A DNA stretch of 36,664 nt from Pseudodesulfovibrio sp. JC047 (GCF_010468615.1 NZ_WUEH01000028.1:1-36664); one strand, 5' to 3'. Shown: positions 1 to 8,546, counted from the first letter of the stretch. The notes: generated by a model from the letters alone, not told the origin. A program made the numbers and translations.

Positions 1-332
1 CTGCTGCCTTGGTCCAATAACCTCTCTATAATTTCTCTCTTCTCTCGGTTAAGCTGTTTGTGTCCCATGTGGTGTTGTCCCTCCGTTGTGGAGTTTTAGT
101 GTTAGGACAACATTTTCATGGGACATTCATTTTGGGAACTCCCCCCCCCCGAAAGTGTTAAGTTTGAGATTACAATCTGCGCCAAACAAAAAGCAGGTCG
201 CTGTAAGGGCGAAACCTTTGGAATAATTTTGAAAGACTCCCCACCGCGAAGCGCGCATACCCAAATAAAACCGAAAAACCTGCCTTCCTCTTCCCTCTTC
301 AAAAAAAAGGAAAAAAAGAGTACCCCTCCCCC
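1..332. other. Intergenic region with a ten-C run
   Basis: No convincing gene was found here. The notable element is an uninterrupted run of ten C at 141-150, in an otherwise mixed context. Just before the next gene there is an A-rich stretch with an AAGGA-like element around 307-312, then a pyrimidine-rich stretch up to the ATG at 333. A short plus-strand frame (118-336) crosses the C run and ends with its TGA overlapping that ATG, but its product is low-complexity and has no recognisable domain, so I do not call it a gene. Confidence 0.5.
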
Positions 333-925
333 ATGAGCTACCTCAAAGAATTCAAGGCTGCGGCTTCTCGCACCAAAAAACTCAATCTCGATGAAATTTC
401 AATCAATCCAACATCTTTTCCGATTGATCGAACTGTCCTGAACGCCGTGGAAGAAACCGGGCATATTCCCTTTGCCGAACGGGCTGGTAAAACACTGTCT
501 GTCAACTTTGGCATGTTCCATATGCTCAGCACCAAATTTCACATTCCCGGTGCCATACTGACGATGGGAAATGTCGCACGCAACGGCGAACCGCTATTGC
601 CTGTCACACCGACCCATTTCAAAAAAATGGTCACGGAAAAAACTGGGGAAAACGCGCTGGGAAGCTATCACATCTGGCCCCCCCCCCTGGAGGAGTCATC
701 CTTGACCATGTGATGCCGTCCATGCTGCGTGACGAAAAGGATATCGACATTAATCCCGCCATCCCCGCCGAACGGTATTTCTACGGCAATGCCGACGAAC
801 TCTCGCATGGAGTGACATACCACCCTATGATTCTGGGATTGGAATTTCTCATCGCCTCAGACACCATCGACCGCGAGGCCATGGAGTATCTCATGGGCAA
901 AAAATTCCCGAAACAATACGAATAA
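333..925 (+). pseudogene. Hypothetical protein split by a ten-C tract frameshift
   Basis: Two frames together look like one protein of about 197 residues. The first runs from ATG 333 and reads Trp-Pro-Pro-Pro into a run of ten C at 678-687, then stops at 711-713. The second frame continues through VILDHVMPSML to the TAA at 923-925. Eight or eleven C would join them, giving W-P-P-P-G-G-V-I-L-D-H with eight. The second half has no good start of its own; its ATG at 710 lies inside the joined sequence. I do not recognise the family, and there is no signal peptide or obvious membrane segment. It may be a phase-variable gene, a real pseudogene, or a sequencing/assembly slip in the homopolymer. The gene ends just before a convergent membrane-protein gene at 935. 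Confidence 0.6.
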
Positions 926-934
926 AAGAACAGA

Positions 935-1435
935 TCAGTTCATCAACTCACGCAACCAAACCTGAAAAGCCGGCTCCACTTCGTCGGGGACTCGCACCAA
1001 ATCAGGCCGGGTCCGGACAAAAATGACTTGTATAGTCGAACCAGGACGGTATCGTGTCCATAAACTATTGGGAAGTCGAGCCGTTGTGACCCGCGCAAAA
1101 CCGTCGGGGTCGACATATTTGTACTCGACTAAAAGTCGCGTATCAGGCATATCAACCGCGTTGTCACTGCTCACAGCGAGCACCAAACCGGAGGTCAACT
1201 CCTCCCCGAACAATCGGGCACGCTCCTCACGCAAAATATCGTAAGGAATTGAATAGAAAGCCCAGACAAGACAACCGATGATGACTGTTCCCAAAACACA
1301 TCGGAAAAGTCTTTGTTGTGGAGTGCGCTTTTTGAAATGAGACACATAGATCATGCCCCAAGATACATGGGAAAGAACACTGGGGCAAGCACGCGAAGAA
1401 AAGCCAGAATCCATCAACCGCTCTTGCCAATTCAT
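935..1435 (-). CDS. DUF3592-like membrane-anchored protein
   Basis: The product is about 166 residues from an ATG at 1435, preceded by GGAG at close spacing; an upstream in-frame ATG at 1570 would overlap the divergent gene at 1496 and is less likely. A basic stretch (KKRTPQQRLF) is followed by one hydrophobic segment (LGTVIIGCLVWAFYSI), then an extracytoplasmic-looking beta-rich region. The pattern VEYKYVDPDG...RYRPGSTIQVIF resembles DUF3592 proteins, in which a short beta domain follows a membrane helix. Function is unknown. The ATG at about 1357 (MIYVSH) is an alternative start that keeps the membrane segment. Confidence 0.6.
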   Translation of the reverse strand: MNWQERLMDSGFSSRACPSVLSHVSWGMIYVSHFKKRTPQQRLFRCVLGTVIIGCLVWAFYSIPYDILREERARLFGEELTSGLVLAVSSDNAVDMPDTRLLVEYKYVDPDGFARVTTARLPNSLWTRYRPGSTIQVIFVRTRPDLVRVPDEVEPAFQVWLRELMN

Positions 1436-1495
1436 TGGCTCCAGCGTATTTTGACGAAAGACAAACTCGATGTTTGAAATTGGATAAAACGTATT

Positions 1496-1876
1496 ATGAA
1501 CTGCAATATCAATGAAATAGAAAAAAGCATCCAACGCATGACTGCTGTTGTTCGTCAGGAGCAAGCGCACTGGACGGCTCGGAGCTTCGGTCAGGAAACT
1601 GATCCCAAACTCCGCCCTAGAGGATGGTGGGTTCTAGCCTGCGGCGAACCGCTTGATGACGATTCCTTCGACAACAGGGAAGAATCGCGACAACGACTGC
1701 TGGATGCAACGGATCAATCCGGAGTGATCTTGCCGGAAAACATCTGGGTCTGGGACGAAACAGGCATGGCCCAGCTGGTCATCACAACAGTGCCAACCCT
1801 GGAACGGGCACAAACGTTGGCACAAAGGCTTCGGCGCAAGGGACTGAATATCCGCGTCAAGCGAGAAACTTTTTAA
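1496..1876 (+). CDS. Hypothetical soluble protein, 126 aa
   Basis: This is a 126-residue acidic/polar protein with no signal peptide or membrane helix. It has a Trp-rich centre (RPRGWWVLACGEPLDDD, then ENIWVWDETGMAQLVI) and a C-terminal helix rich in Arg/Lys. I do not recognise the family. It starts 60 bases from the start of the divergent DUF3592-like gene, and a strong rho-independent terminator follows directly at 1878-1916, so it is probably a single-gene unit. Codon use looks like that of its neighbours. Confidence 0.65.
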   Translation: MNCNINEIEKSIQRMTAVVRQEQAHWTARSFGQETDPKLRPRGWWVLACGEPLDDDSFDNREESRQRLLDATDQSGVILPENIWVWDETGMAQLVITTVPTLERAQTLAQRLRRKGLNIRVKRETF

Positions 1877-1877
1877 T

Positions 1878-1916
1878 CACGAAAAAGCCCCGGAAAAATC
1901 CGGGGCTTTTTTCGTG
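1878..1916. terminator. Rho-independent terminator, bidirectional
   Basis: Inverted repeat CACGAAAAAGCCCCGG / CCGGGGCTTTTTTCGTG with a short A-rich loop. T runs on both strands let it end both the 126-residue gene and the gmhA transcript from the other side. Confidence 0.85.
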
Positions 1917-1965
1917 GCATACCCGATCAAAAAAAAGCACTCCCCAAAGACCAACAGAGCCTCTA

Positions 1966-2586
1966 TCAATCCTGGTCAGGAAGATACGGAGTCAATTCAG
2001 ACACGGCTTCAAAAAGAAAATGGTCCACTAAAAAACAAAACATATGACCTGCCGCGATGTGAATTTCCTGAATGATAGCGGTCTCTCCAGAAGGTACCGT
2101 CACCAGAAAATCCGAAACCGAGGCCATCTCAGCACCACTTTGCCCTGTCAGGCCCACAGTCACGATGTCGTTGCGCTTGGCTTCTCGCATGGCCCGAATG
2201 ACATTGGTGCTGGTCCCGGAGGTGGAAAATCCAACCAACATGTCTCCGGCACGGCCAAGCGCGGATAATTGTTTGGAAAAGACTTCGTCAAAACTGTAGT
2301 CGTTGGCAATGGCCGTCAAAGCGGATGTGTCGGTCGTCAAAGCCAAACCGGGCAATGCCGGTCGCTCCAGTTTGATCCGATTGGTAAACTCGGCCGCCAG
2401 ATGTTGACTGTCAGCGGCACTGCCACCATTTCCACAAAACATGATCTTGCCACCACCAGCCAAACAGACGGCCATGGCCCGCGAAATTTCGACAATCAAT
2501 TCGGCCTTGGTGTCAAAAAAGGCCTTGCGAGCGGCCAATCCGGCTGAAGAATGATCCATGACTTTTTTCAAAGCGGCTTCAGACAT
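1966..2586 (-). CDS. gmhA: Phosphoheptose isomerase (sedoheptulose 7-phosphate isomerase)
   Basis: A SIS-fold cytosolic enzyme that converts sedoheptulose 7-phosphate to D-glycero-D-manno-heptose 7-phosphate, the first step of ADP-heptose synthesis for the lipopolysaccharide core. Family hallmarks are visible: the phosphate-binding FCGNGGSAADSQHLAAEF segment, FSTSGTSTNVIRA, and the C-terminal EIHIAAGHMFC helix with its conserved Glu and His. The product is 206 residues, close to the usual 190-200. The start at 2586 (MSEAALKK) is chosen because GGGAG lies at good distance upstream; the longer frame to 2664 lacks this. It stands alone, facing away from purU. Confidence 0.9.
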   Translation of the reverse strand: MSEAALKKVMDHSSAGLAARKAFFDTKAELIVEISRAMAVCLAGGGKIMFCGNGGSAADSQHLAAEFTNRIKLERPALPGLALTTDTSALTAIANDYSFDEVFSKQLSALGRAGDMLVGFSTSGTSTNVIRAMREAKRNDIVTVGLTGQSGAEMASVSDFLVTVPSGETAIIQEIHIAAGHMFCFLVDHFLFEAVSELTPYLPDQD

Positions 2587-2793
2587 ATATTTCTCCCTCT
2601 TCAATCGTGCAGTAGGTATCCAATGTATAAAAAAACATATACTGAAGCAACCCAACGCCGACAAGCCCGAATTCGCCCATTTGAAAAGACTTTTATTCGG
2701 GCCGCTTTTACGGTACAGCCCATCACTGTATGATGGACGAATACGACATGCCCATCGTGGTCAAACGTTACCCCAAAGAATAAGGCACCATAT

Positions 2794-3675
2794 ATGACTG
2801 AATCCAAAGAAAGCACTGTTAGACTGCTTATTACCTGCCCGGACCAGCCGGGCATTGTTGCCGCTGTCAGCGGCTACCTGCATAAGAAAAATGCCAACAT
2901 CATCCACTCGAATCAGCATTCGACCGATCCTGAAGGCGGTCGGTTCTTCATGCGCAACGAGTTCTTTCTGCCCGGCCTGGACAGCACTGGCCTGGACGCG
3001 CTTCGTGACGAATTCGAAGAGGAAGTTGCCAGTAATTTCATTATGGATTGGACACTGAATCCAGTCTGGACTCCAAAAAAAATGGTCATCCTCTGCTCCA
3101 AGGTTGATCACGCCCTCATGGAACTTTTGTGGCGGTGGAAACGGGGGGATCTCGATTGCGACATCGCCATGGTCATCTCCAATCATCCAAACCTGCGAGA
3201 GGCGATCGAACATTTTGGCGTGCCCTTTCATCACGTCCCTGTCGGTCCCACCCTGCGAGACAAAGTCATGGCCGAAGACGCCATGATGGAACTCATGGGC
3301 GAACATGTGGACCTCATTGTCCTTGCCCGATACATGCAAATCCTGACTGCGGATTTCGTCACCAAATACAAGAATCAGGTCATCAACATCCATCACTCGT
3401 TCCTGCCCGCCTTTGTCGGAGCCGATCCCTACAGACGAGCATTTGAACGCGGTGTCAAACTGATCGGTGCCACCGCGCACTACGTCACGGCGCAACTCGA
3501 TGAAGGGCCTATTATTGAACAGGATGTGATCCGGGTGACCCACAGTCATGATCTGGATGATCTGAAACGGTTGGGTGGAGACATTGAACGCCACGTTCTT
3601 GCCAGAGCCGTCAAATGGCATCTGGAGGACCGGGTCATCGTGGATGGCAACAAAACCATTGTTTTCAATCGATAA
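2794..3675 (+). CDS. purU: Formyltetrahydrofolate deformylase
   Basis: Hydrolyses 10-formyl-tetrahydrofolate to formate and THF, balancing one-carbon pools. The N-terminal ACT-type regulatory domain (about residues 8-85, beginning VRLLITCPDQPGIVAAVSGY) is followed by a formyltransferase-fold domain. Its catalytic motif is visible as INIHHSFLPAFVGADPY, with the Asn, His and later Asp expected for the family. At 293 residues it is full length. An AAGG lies upstream of the ATG. The gene starts divergently from gmhA and ends at a large inverted repeat shared with the convergent 516-residue gene. Confidence 0.93.
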   Translation: MTESKESTVRLLITCPDQPGIVAAVSGYLHKKNANIIHSNQHSTDPEGGRFFMRNEFFLPGLDSTGLDALRDEFEEEVASNFIMDWTLNPVWTPKKMVILCSKVDHALMELLWRWKRGDLDCDIAMVISNHPNLREAIEHFGVPFHHVPVGPTLRDKVMAEDAMMELMGEHVDLIVLARYMQILTADFVTKYKNQVINIHHSFLPAFVGADPYRRAFERGVKLIGATAHYVTAQLDEGPIIEQDVIRVTHSHDLDDLKRLGGDIERHVLARAVKWHLEDRVIVDGNKTIVFNR

Positions 3676-3683
3676 AACAAATG

Positions 3684-3719
3684 GATAAGGCCCTCACACA
3701 ACCGTGTGAGGGCCTTATC
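3684..3719. terminator. Inverted-repeat terminator between convergent genes
   Basis: Perfect 16-base arms (GATAAGGCCCTCACAC and its complement) with a four-base loop, between the ends of purU and the convergent hypothetical gene. It lacks a long T tail on either strand, so termination efficiency is uncertain. Confidence 0.7.
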
Positions 3720-3735
3720 ACATGAATCAAAAGAC

Positions 3736-5286
3736 CTACACAGCCTTTGAAATACCGTACTTCGTTAATATCTCGGCGAGCTTGGCGGACATATTTGTGG
3801 TCGTTCTCGACACGAGTTCCAAATTTATCAAGACCATGATGTCCACGCGAAACACCGCCTGTGTCCACAATTCTCTCAGTCCCTTTTGCAACTCCGGCTC
3901 CAGACTGAGCATGGTCATGGATTCCTGCAACTGACTGGCGTTCTTCGGTTTGAACAATAACGTCCCGTCACGGGTCACGTCATTTCCGAACAACTTTTTT
4001 TTCCTGATTTTCGACATCCCAGGCAAAAGATCAACAACGGCAGCAGCGACTCGTCGGGCACGCCCGGTCCGAACCTGAATTTTACTGCCCTCATCCCGGC
4101 CACATTCCTTGAGGATATGGATGGTATGATTCTCCAACATGAAAAACAACAATTTCTCCAAAACCGGAATGGAAAAATCCTTTTTCAGGGGCAAAAGGCC
4201 CTTCATCTGATCCGGAACAAATGCGTCCAACGCCTTGAACAGATGATCGCCAGTCACGCCGATGGCAATGGCGGCCCCCACCCCGAGACCAATCAACTGA
4301 TCCAACACAAACTGAAAATGTACTTGCTCCCGTTGTGCGTCTTCCGCACGAGATGACGGCGCGGCATTCGGATCAGCCCTGAGAGCTCTGGCCACGGCAA
4401 TCCGTTCCGTATATTTTATCTCGAATTCCAGACTCACGGGATCGACACAGGCAACACGGGCAGCGAGAAGCAACTCTTCTGCCGTCAACTGCTTGAATTG
4501 CGACAGTCCCGACACTCCCTTGACAAGCATCGCCTGGACCATCTTGGCGCGTTGTTGTGCCTCCTGCTGCTCGAACGTGGCCACATACCCGTTTTGAATA
4601 CGGGTTTTTTCAATGCGTTGATCCGTTGGATTGAGTTTCGACAAAATATCGTCAAACAAGAATCGGATGACTAAAAAAGACCGTTCCTTGGAAATCTCAT
4701 ACTTGCCGCCTTCGAGAATTTCCCGGTGGGCCTCTTCGACACGACCCGCGATAAACTGCTCGACAAAGGCATTCCAGAACCCTTGATTAAGTTCATACTT
4801 TTCAATAAGCGAGCTGTATTCCTGCAAAGCAGCCTGGCCGAAATACCGCAACACTATTTCCTCGAAATCATCGGTAATCAGGGCAATGGCATACACAATG
4901 CCTTGGACGCATTTCAACAGGACAGCCTCAATATTCAAGAGCTGCGTCTGCAATGTCGCAACACGGTCTGTGTCTCCGGCAATGGCCGCTTTCTCAAAAT
5001 GTGCCAGCAAAACAATAAAATTGGCAACGTGAGTATGAACGAACTCATAGCCGGGATGACCGACACGACCACACAACAACGTGACCACACTCTTTTGTTG
5101 TGCGGGCAGCATGGGATATTCGCTGAGTGCGGCCCGGTTAAGCCTCGTCAGCTCTCGCAACATTTCCTGTTCCAGGACCTCACGCAGGGCAGACCGCTCC
5201 TTCAAGGCCCGCAGTCGATTCTGGTACGCGGCCAGGCGTTTCCCTCTTTCAGGCCGTTCCCTGCCGCTATGAGATGCTCTTTTCAT
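3736..5286 (-). CDS. Hypothetical protein, 516 aa
   Basis: A long cytosolic-looking protein with no recognised catalytic motif. The first ~40 residues are strongly basic (KRASHSGRERPERGKR), followed by predominantly alpha-helical sequence with many Leu/Glu/Gln heptad-like stretches, a short Gly/Ala-rich hydrophobic segment (LIGLGVGAAIAIGVTG, near residue 335), and a basic region (RTGRARR) near 410. Its ATG at 5286 has a weak purine-rich TAAGGG upstream. It is monocistronic, convergent with purU and divergent from the zinc-ribbon gene. I do not recognise the family; it may be restricted to relatives of this organism. Confidence 0.7.
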   Translation of the reverse strand: MKRASHSGRERPERGKRLAAYQNRLRALKERSALREVLEQEMLRELTRLNRAALSEYPMLPAQQKSVVTLLCGRVGHPGYEFVHTHVANFIVLLAHFEKAAIAGDTDRVATLQTQLLNIEAVLLKCVQGIVYAIALITDDFEEIVLRYFGQAALQEYSSLIEKYELNQGFWNAFVEQFIAGRVEEAHREILEGGKYEISKERSFLVIRFLFDDILSKLNPTDQRIEKTRIQNGYVATFEQQEAQQRAKMVQAMLVKGVSGLSQFKQLTAEELLLAARVACVDPVSLEFEIKYTERIAVARALRADPNAAPSSRAEDAQREQVHFQFVLDQLIGLGVGAAIAIGVTGDHLFKALDAFVPDQMKGLLPLKKDFSIPVLEKLLFFMLENHTIHILKECGRDEGSKIQVRTGRARRVAAAVVDLLPGMSKIRKKKLFGNDVTRDGTLLFKPKNASQLQESMTMLSLEPELQKGLRELWTQAVFRVDIMVLINLELVSRTTTNMSAKLAEILTKYGISKAV

Positions 5287-5443
5287 GATGTTCGATCGCC
5301 CTTACTCGTCATTCAATTGCCAGAAACCCTATGACAACTCTCAGTTTTTTGCAAAATATAATATGCAATATGCCAAATGGAAACAAAAAGGCCGCAGACA
5401 TGATTCCCCTTGACCTTCCACTGGAGACACGCGATAAAAAACT

Positions 5444-5755
5444 GTGATTACTTGTACCAGATGTGGACAAAAAAACTGCAGCGACGCCCTGTATTGCACT
5501 CGATGCAACAAGAAACTCCAGTCAGCCCCTCCCTCAAAAGGATGCACGCCACCAGCTCCAGGCCTTTTGCGCTCGTTCAAGCAGCAAGAACTGCCGCACG
5601 ACACATGGCGTTCCATCAAGCGAATGATCGAGGCGTGGGTCTATATTCTTGTCCTTATCGCCACCAGTGGTGGATGCGCATACACGCAAACATGGTGGCC
5701 GATCTATCCCGTTGTCGGGATACTCGGTATCCTGCTCTGGTTCCGCCGGGTGTGA
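5444..5755 (+). CDS. Zinc-ribbon membrane protein, 103 aa
   Basis: A small protein with an N-terminal zinc ribbon made of two CxxC pairs (CTRCG at residues 4-8 and CTRC at 18-21). A Pro-rich linker follows, then two hydrophobic segments (AWVYILVLIATSGGCAY and WPIYPVVGILGILLWF) separated by a short turn. The start is a GTG at 5444, the last start codon before the first CxxC; GGAG lies further upstream than usual, so initiation is not certain. Function is unknown. Such fusions often sit in inner membranes with the ribbon in the cytosol. A hairpin terminator follows at 5768. Confidence 0.65.
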   Translation: MITCTRCGQKNCSDALYCTRCNKKLQSAPPSKGCTPPAPGLLRSFKQQELPHDTWRSIKRMIEAWVYILVLIATSGGCAYTQTWWPIYPVVGILGILLWFRRV

Positions 5756-5767
5756 TTCGCCACAAGA

Positions 5768-5795
5768 AAAGGCCTCGCACCATGTGGAGGCCTTT
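5768..5795. terminator. Terminator-like hairpin
   Basis: Arms AAAGGCCTC / GAGGCCTTT with an inner CAC/GTG extension. It lies between the zinc-ribbon gene and the convergent exported-protein gene and could serve both. Confidence 0.6.
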
Positions 5796-5819
5796 CGGAT
5801 CAAATTCATTGCACATTGG

Positions 5820-6344
5820 CTATTGCGCTGGCGGGGCTTCTTTTGCTGAAACACCGTCCTCAGTCGAAGTCTCCACATCCAAGGCCCTGCGCAAATCTTC
5901 TTCAAGCAGGTCCGGAACGGGTCGATCCCAAAATTTTTCATCCAATTTTTCTTCAACGGTCTTTTCGGAACAACACACGATCGGCGGAGCATTCCGACAC
6001 TCTGGCGTGGTAAACTTGACCACCGCACATTTGGATGTCGTATCAAATTCGTAGGGAATCGTCTGCGTCAACGTCAAAAACTCCTTCCCCTGAATACGAA
6101 TCTTGCTGTTGGAAATACCGACCACAAAACGACTTTCCTGCCGTGCGTAAAAAACGGAAAAAAGATATATATTCTTTCGGACCCGTGCCACATAATTGAT
6201 TTCCAGAGGATCTTTGCACAAAGCCCGCGCCAAGACTTTCTTGCCCAGACAGATATCCATATCCTCGTAATCCGAAGCCCACACCGATCCAGTGGTCATT
6301 CCGAGAAGCGCAATGGTCGTGATAATGAAAAGAGCACGTCGCAT
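5820..6344 (-). CDS. Exported hypothetical protein, 174 aa
   Basis: The start at 6344 is chosen because GAAGGA lies just upstream and the product then opens with a clean signal peptide (MRRALFIITTIALLG...SVWAS, probable cleavage near residue 25). The mature part has conserved-looking cysteines (DICLGKK, RALCKDP, KCAVV, ECRN, VCCSE) that could form disulfides in the periplasm, and an acidic C-terminal tail. I do not recognise the family. The gene is 16 bases downstream of the Cys-rich small gene at 6361-6567, and the two are probably cotranscribed. Confidence 0.65.
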   Translation of the reverse strand: MRRALFIITTIALLGMTTGSVWASDYEDMDICLGKKVLARALCKDPLEINYVARVRKNIYLFSVFYARQESRFVVGISNSKIRIQGKEFLTLTQTIPYEFDTTSKCAVVKFTTPECRNAPPIVCCSEKTVEEKLDEKFWDRPVPDLLEEDLRRALDVETSTEDGVSAKEAPPAQ

Positions 6345-6360
6345 GGTCTGTCCTTCCTCG

Positions 6361-6567
6361 CTATCCGAAATCGAGAAACATCTGGAATCCATCAGGATCT
6401 CTGGTTTCGCATTTTTCCTTACAGCCACAGCACTGGTAGTGGCCATTCTTGAGATACCACTCGGCCTTCCACGAGCAATCACAGTTGAAATACTCGTACA
6501 CCGAAGCGTCTACCGCGCCTCGATAGCGGGTGTACCCTTTCCGTTTGATTTCTTCCTTAAATTTCAT
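6361..6567 (-). CDS. Cys-rich small protein, 68 aa
   Basis: Starts at ATG 6567 behind AAAGGA. After a basic N-terminus the protein has YFNCDCSWKAEWYLKNGHYQCCGCKEKCETRD: six cysteines in CxC, CCxC and KC contexts, consistent with a small zinc-binding or disulfide-rich fold. There is no signal peptide. It lies directly upstream of the exported Cys-containing protein and downstream of the znu genes on the same strand, about 100 bases from znuB. Function is unknown; metal handling is only suggested by the neighbours. Confidence 0.6.
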   Translation of the reverse strand: MKFKEEIKRKGYTRYRGAVDASVYEYFNCDCSWKAEWYLKNGHYQCCGCKEKCETRDPDGFQMFLDFG

Positions 6568-6671
6568 TGTCCTTTCTCTGGCTAGAAACAAAATTGAGCC
6601 AGACACCCTGTACACCGGCTCACTTCAATTTGCAAAACCCATTCCGAGGCAAAAATTGCCCGAGTCATCGA

Positions 6672-7472
6672 TCAACTCGTTTTGGGCGGAATGAGCAACG
6701 ACGCGAAAAAAGTCACTGATGCGACCGCAATAATGGCCGCTCCCGACGAGACATTCATCGTATACGAAACCCACAGTCCTACCAACGTGAAAAAGGTACT
6801 CAAAAGCCCAGCCAAAACCATCATCAGCGCAAGAGATCGAGTGCGTCGCTCTGCCATGAACGGCGGAATCGTCAACAAGGCAATGACCAGAATCAGTCCG
6901 ACCACACGAATGATCATGACCACGCACAATCCGACCATGACAATAAGCAAACAATACAGAAAATCGACCGGAACCCCTCGCGAACGAGCAAATTCCTCAT
7001 CGAAACTCATGACCAAAAATCCCCGATAAAAGACCAGGACAAGGCCCAAGACCACACAGGCCAACCCGGCCATGATCCACAAATCTTGCCGGGGAACGGC
7101 CAGAATCGAACCAAAAAGATAACTCATCAGGTCCACATTGTACCCGGGGGTCAGGTCGAGCAGGATGATTCCCAAGGCCATGCCCGAGGCCCACAGCACG
7201 CCGATGACCGTATCCACCCGCTCTCGCGCCCGCAGTGTCACCAATGCCATGATCATGGCCATGCACGCGGTAAATGCCGCAGTGACAGGCAGGACCGGCA
7301 ACCCAAGCAAAAAGGCCAGCCCGACTCCTCCGTAGGAAGCATGAGCAATCCCGCCCGAAATGAAAACCATGCGGTTGACCACAACCAGTGACCCGATGAT
7401 ACCACAAATAAGACTGGCCAGCAGTCCGGCAATCAAGGCGTTCTGCATAAATTCAAAACCAAGAATATCCAT
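6672..7472 (-). CDS. znuB: Zinc/manganese ABC transporter permease
   Basis: A 266-residue inner-membrane permease of the ABC-3 (ZnuB/MntB) family, with many hydrophobic segments and the family signatures GGIAHASYGGVGLAFLLG and MIIRVVGLILVIALLTIPP. It pairs with the ATPase encoded just upstream. The junction is TAATG, where the znuC stop and znuB start overlap, which implies translational coupling. Zinc is the likely substrate given the His/Cys-rich end of the partner ATPase, but manganese or iron cannot be excluded from sequence. No solute-binding protein gene (znuA) lies adjacent. Confidence 0.87.
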   Translation of the reverse strand: MDILGFEFMQNALIAGLLASLICGIIGSLVVVNRMVFISGGIAHASYGGVGLAFLLGLPVLPVTAAFTACMAMIMALVTLRARERVDTVIGVLWASGMALGIILLDLTPGYNVDLMSYLFGSILAVPRQDLWIMAGLACVVLGLVLVFYRGFLVMSFDEEFARSRGVPVDFLYCLLIVMVGLCVVMIIRVVGLILVIALLTIPPFMAERRTRSLALMMVLAGLLSTFFTLVGLWVSYTMNVSSGAAIIAVASVTFFASLLIPPKTS

Positions 7473-8287
7473 TATGCGTCCTCGCCCTTCTCTGCGTCCT
7501 GAAGATCGTGTGCCCCAAGCACCCGGTGCGGAACATGCCCGTGTGTCACCAATTCAACAGGACAGCATTCATGATCGGTGTCTCCATACGACATCTTGAA
7601 CATGTCGCCAGTCACAACCGGAGCGTCATGAAAGTGCAAAGTTTTATTCACACAGGCCACGGACTTGACGCCCGACGCCAGGGAAGAAATATCATGACTG
7701 ACCATAATGACAGTCATTTCCTCATTCAATTCGGCCAACAATCGAAGCAACGAATAGCGACTGGATGAATCCACACTCGCCGTGGGTTCATCCAGCAAAA
7801 GCAACTCCGGGTCATCCACCAAGGCACGAGCAATGAACACGCGTTGTTTCTGCCCACCGGAAAGTCGGGCCAAATTTCGAGAGGCAAAATCCTGCATATT
7901 GACACGGGCCAAGGCCTGCCGGGCTTTTTCCCGAGTTTCTCCGAGATGAAAAATACCGGCAATACCACTGAATCCGGGTTTAACCAGCCCCATGCAGACC
8001 GCATCGAGCACAGTGATGGGAAACGATTGTCCCACATGCGTGTGTTGTGGCAGGTACCCGATTCGCCCGCCAGCCTCTCCCGGAGGAAGCCCGAGGACAT
8101 GGATTGATCCCGCAGTCGGCTTGAGCAGCCCGATCATGAGTTTAAGCAAAGTGGACTTACCGCCACCATTCGGCCCCAGCACAGCCAGGTAATCGCCGCG
8201 TTCAATTCGCAGCGTAACATCTTCCAAAATGGGAATACCACCAATAGAATAGGTCAATCCCTTTATTTGAACAACAGGTTCAACCAC
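7472..8287 (-). CDS. znuC: Zinc/manganese ABC transporter ATPase with His/Cys-rich tail
   Basis: The cytosolic ATPase of the ZnuBC importer. Visible motifs are Walker A (GPNGGGKSTLLK, near residue 38), the Q-loop region YLPQHTHVG, the signature LSGGQKQRVFIARAL, Walker B (LLLLDEPTAS) and the H-loop VSHD. After the ATPase core a tail of about 45 residues contains two adjacent Cys and several His (DHECCPVELVTHGHVPH), a likely metal-binding extension. The start is GTG at 8287, set by GGAG seven bases upstream; an out-of-frame ATG overlaps it. The adjacent divergent gene encodes an unrelated glycoside hydrolase. Confidence 0.88.
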   Translation of the reverse strand: MVEPVVQIKGLTYSIGGIPILEDVTLRIERGDYLAVLGPNGGGKSTLLKLMIGLLKPTAGSIHVLGLPPGEAGGRIGYLPQHTHVGQSFPITVLDAVCMGLVKPGFSGIAGIFHLGETREKARQALARVNMQDFASRNLARLSGGQKQRVFIARALVDDPELLLLDEPTASVDSSSRYSLLRLLAELNEEMTVIMVSHDISSLASGVKSVACVNKTLHFHDAPVVTGDMFKMSYGDTDHECCPVELVTHGHVPHRVLGAHDLQDAEKGEDA

Positions 8288-8546
8288 ATATGACTCCTGT
8301 ATTATGGACTCTCGACGTGGGGAACCCTATCACAACCCCGGAACCCATGTCACCCACGCCACCCCCATCAGAAAAAGAAGGCAACAAGGGCCAAAAGACC
8401 GTTCACTCAAGGTTAGACGCCATTTCAAGGCAATGAACAAGACCGATCGGATTGCATCTTCTGAGAAAAAGCCACCGCGCAAACAGATTTCCCCCTTGCA
8501 GGACGAACGAGTGCCATCTATGCTCCCGCAAACACCCGAGGTTCAC

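Noticed and set aside
118..336. 72-codon plus-strand frame ending with ATGA overlap onto the gene at 333
   Set aside because: The product is low-complexity, crosses a ten-C run and has no ribosome site or domain; the overlap is probably chance.
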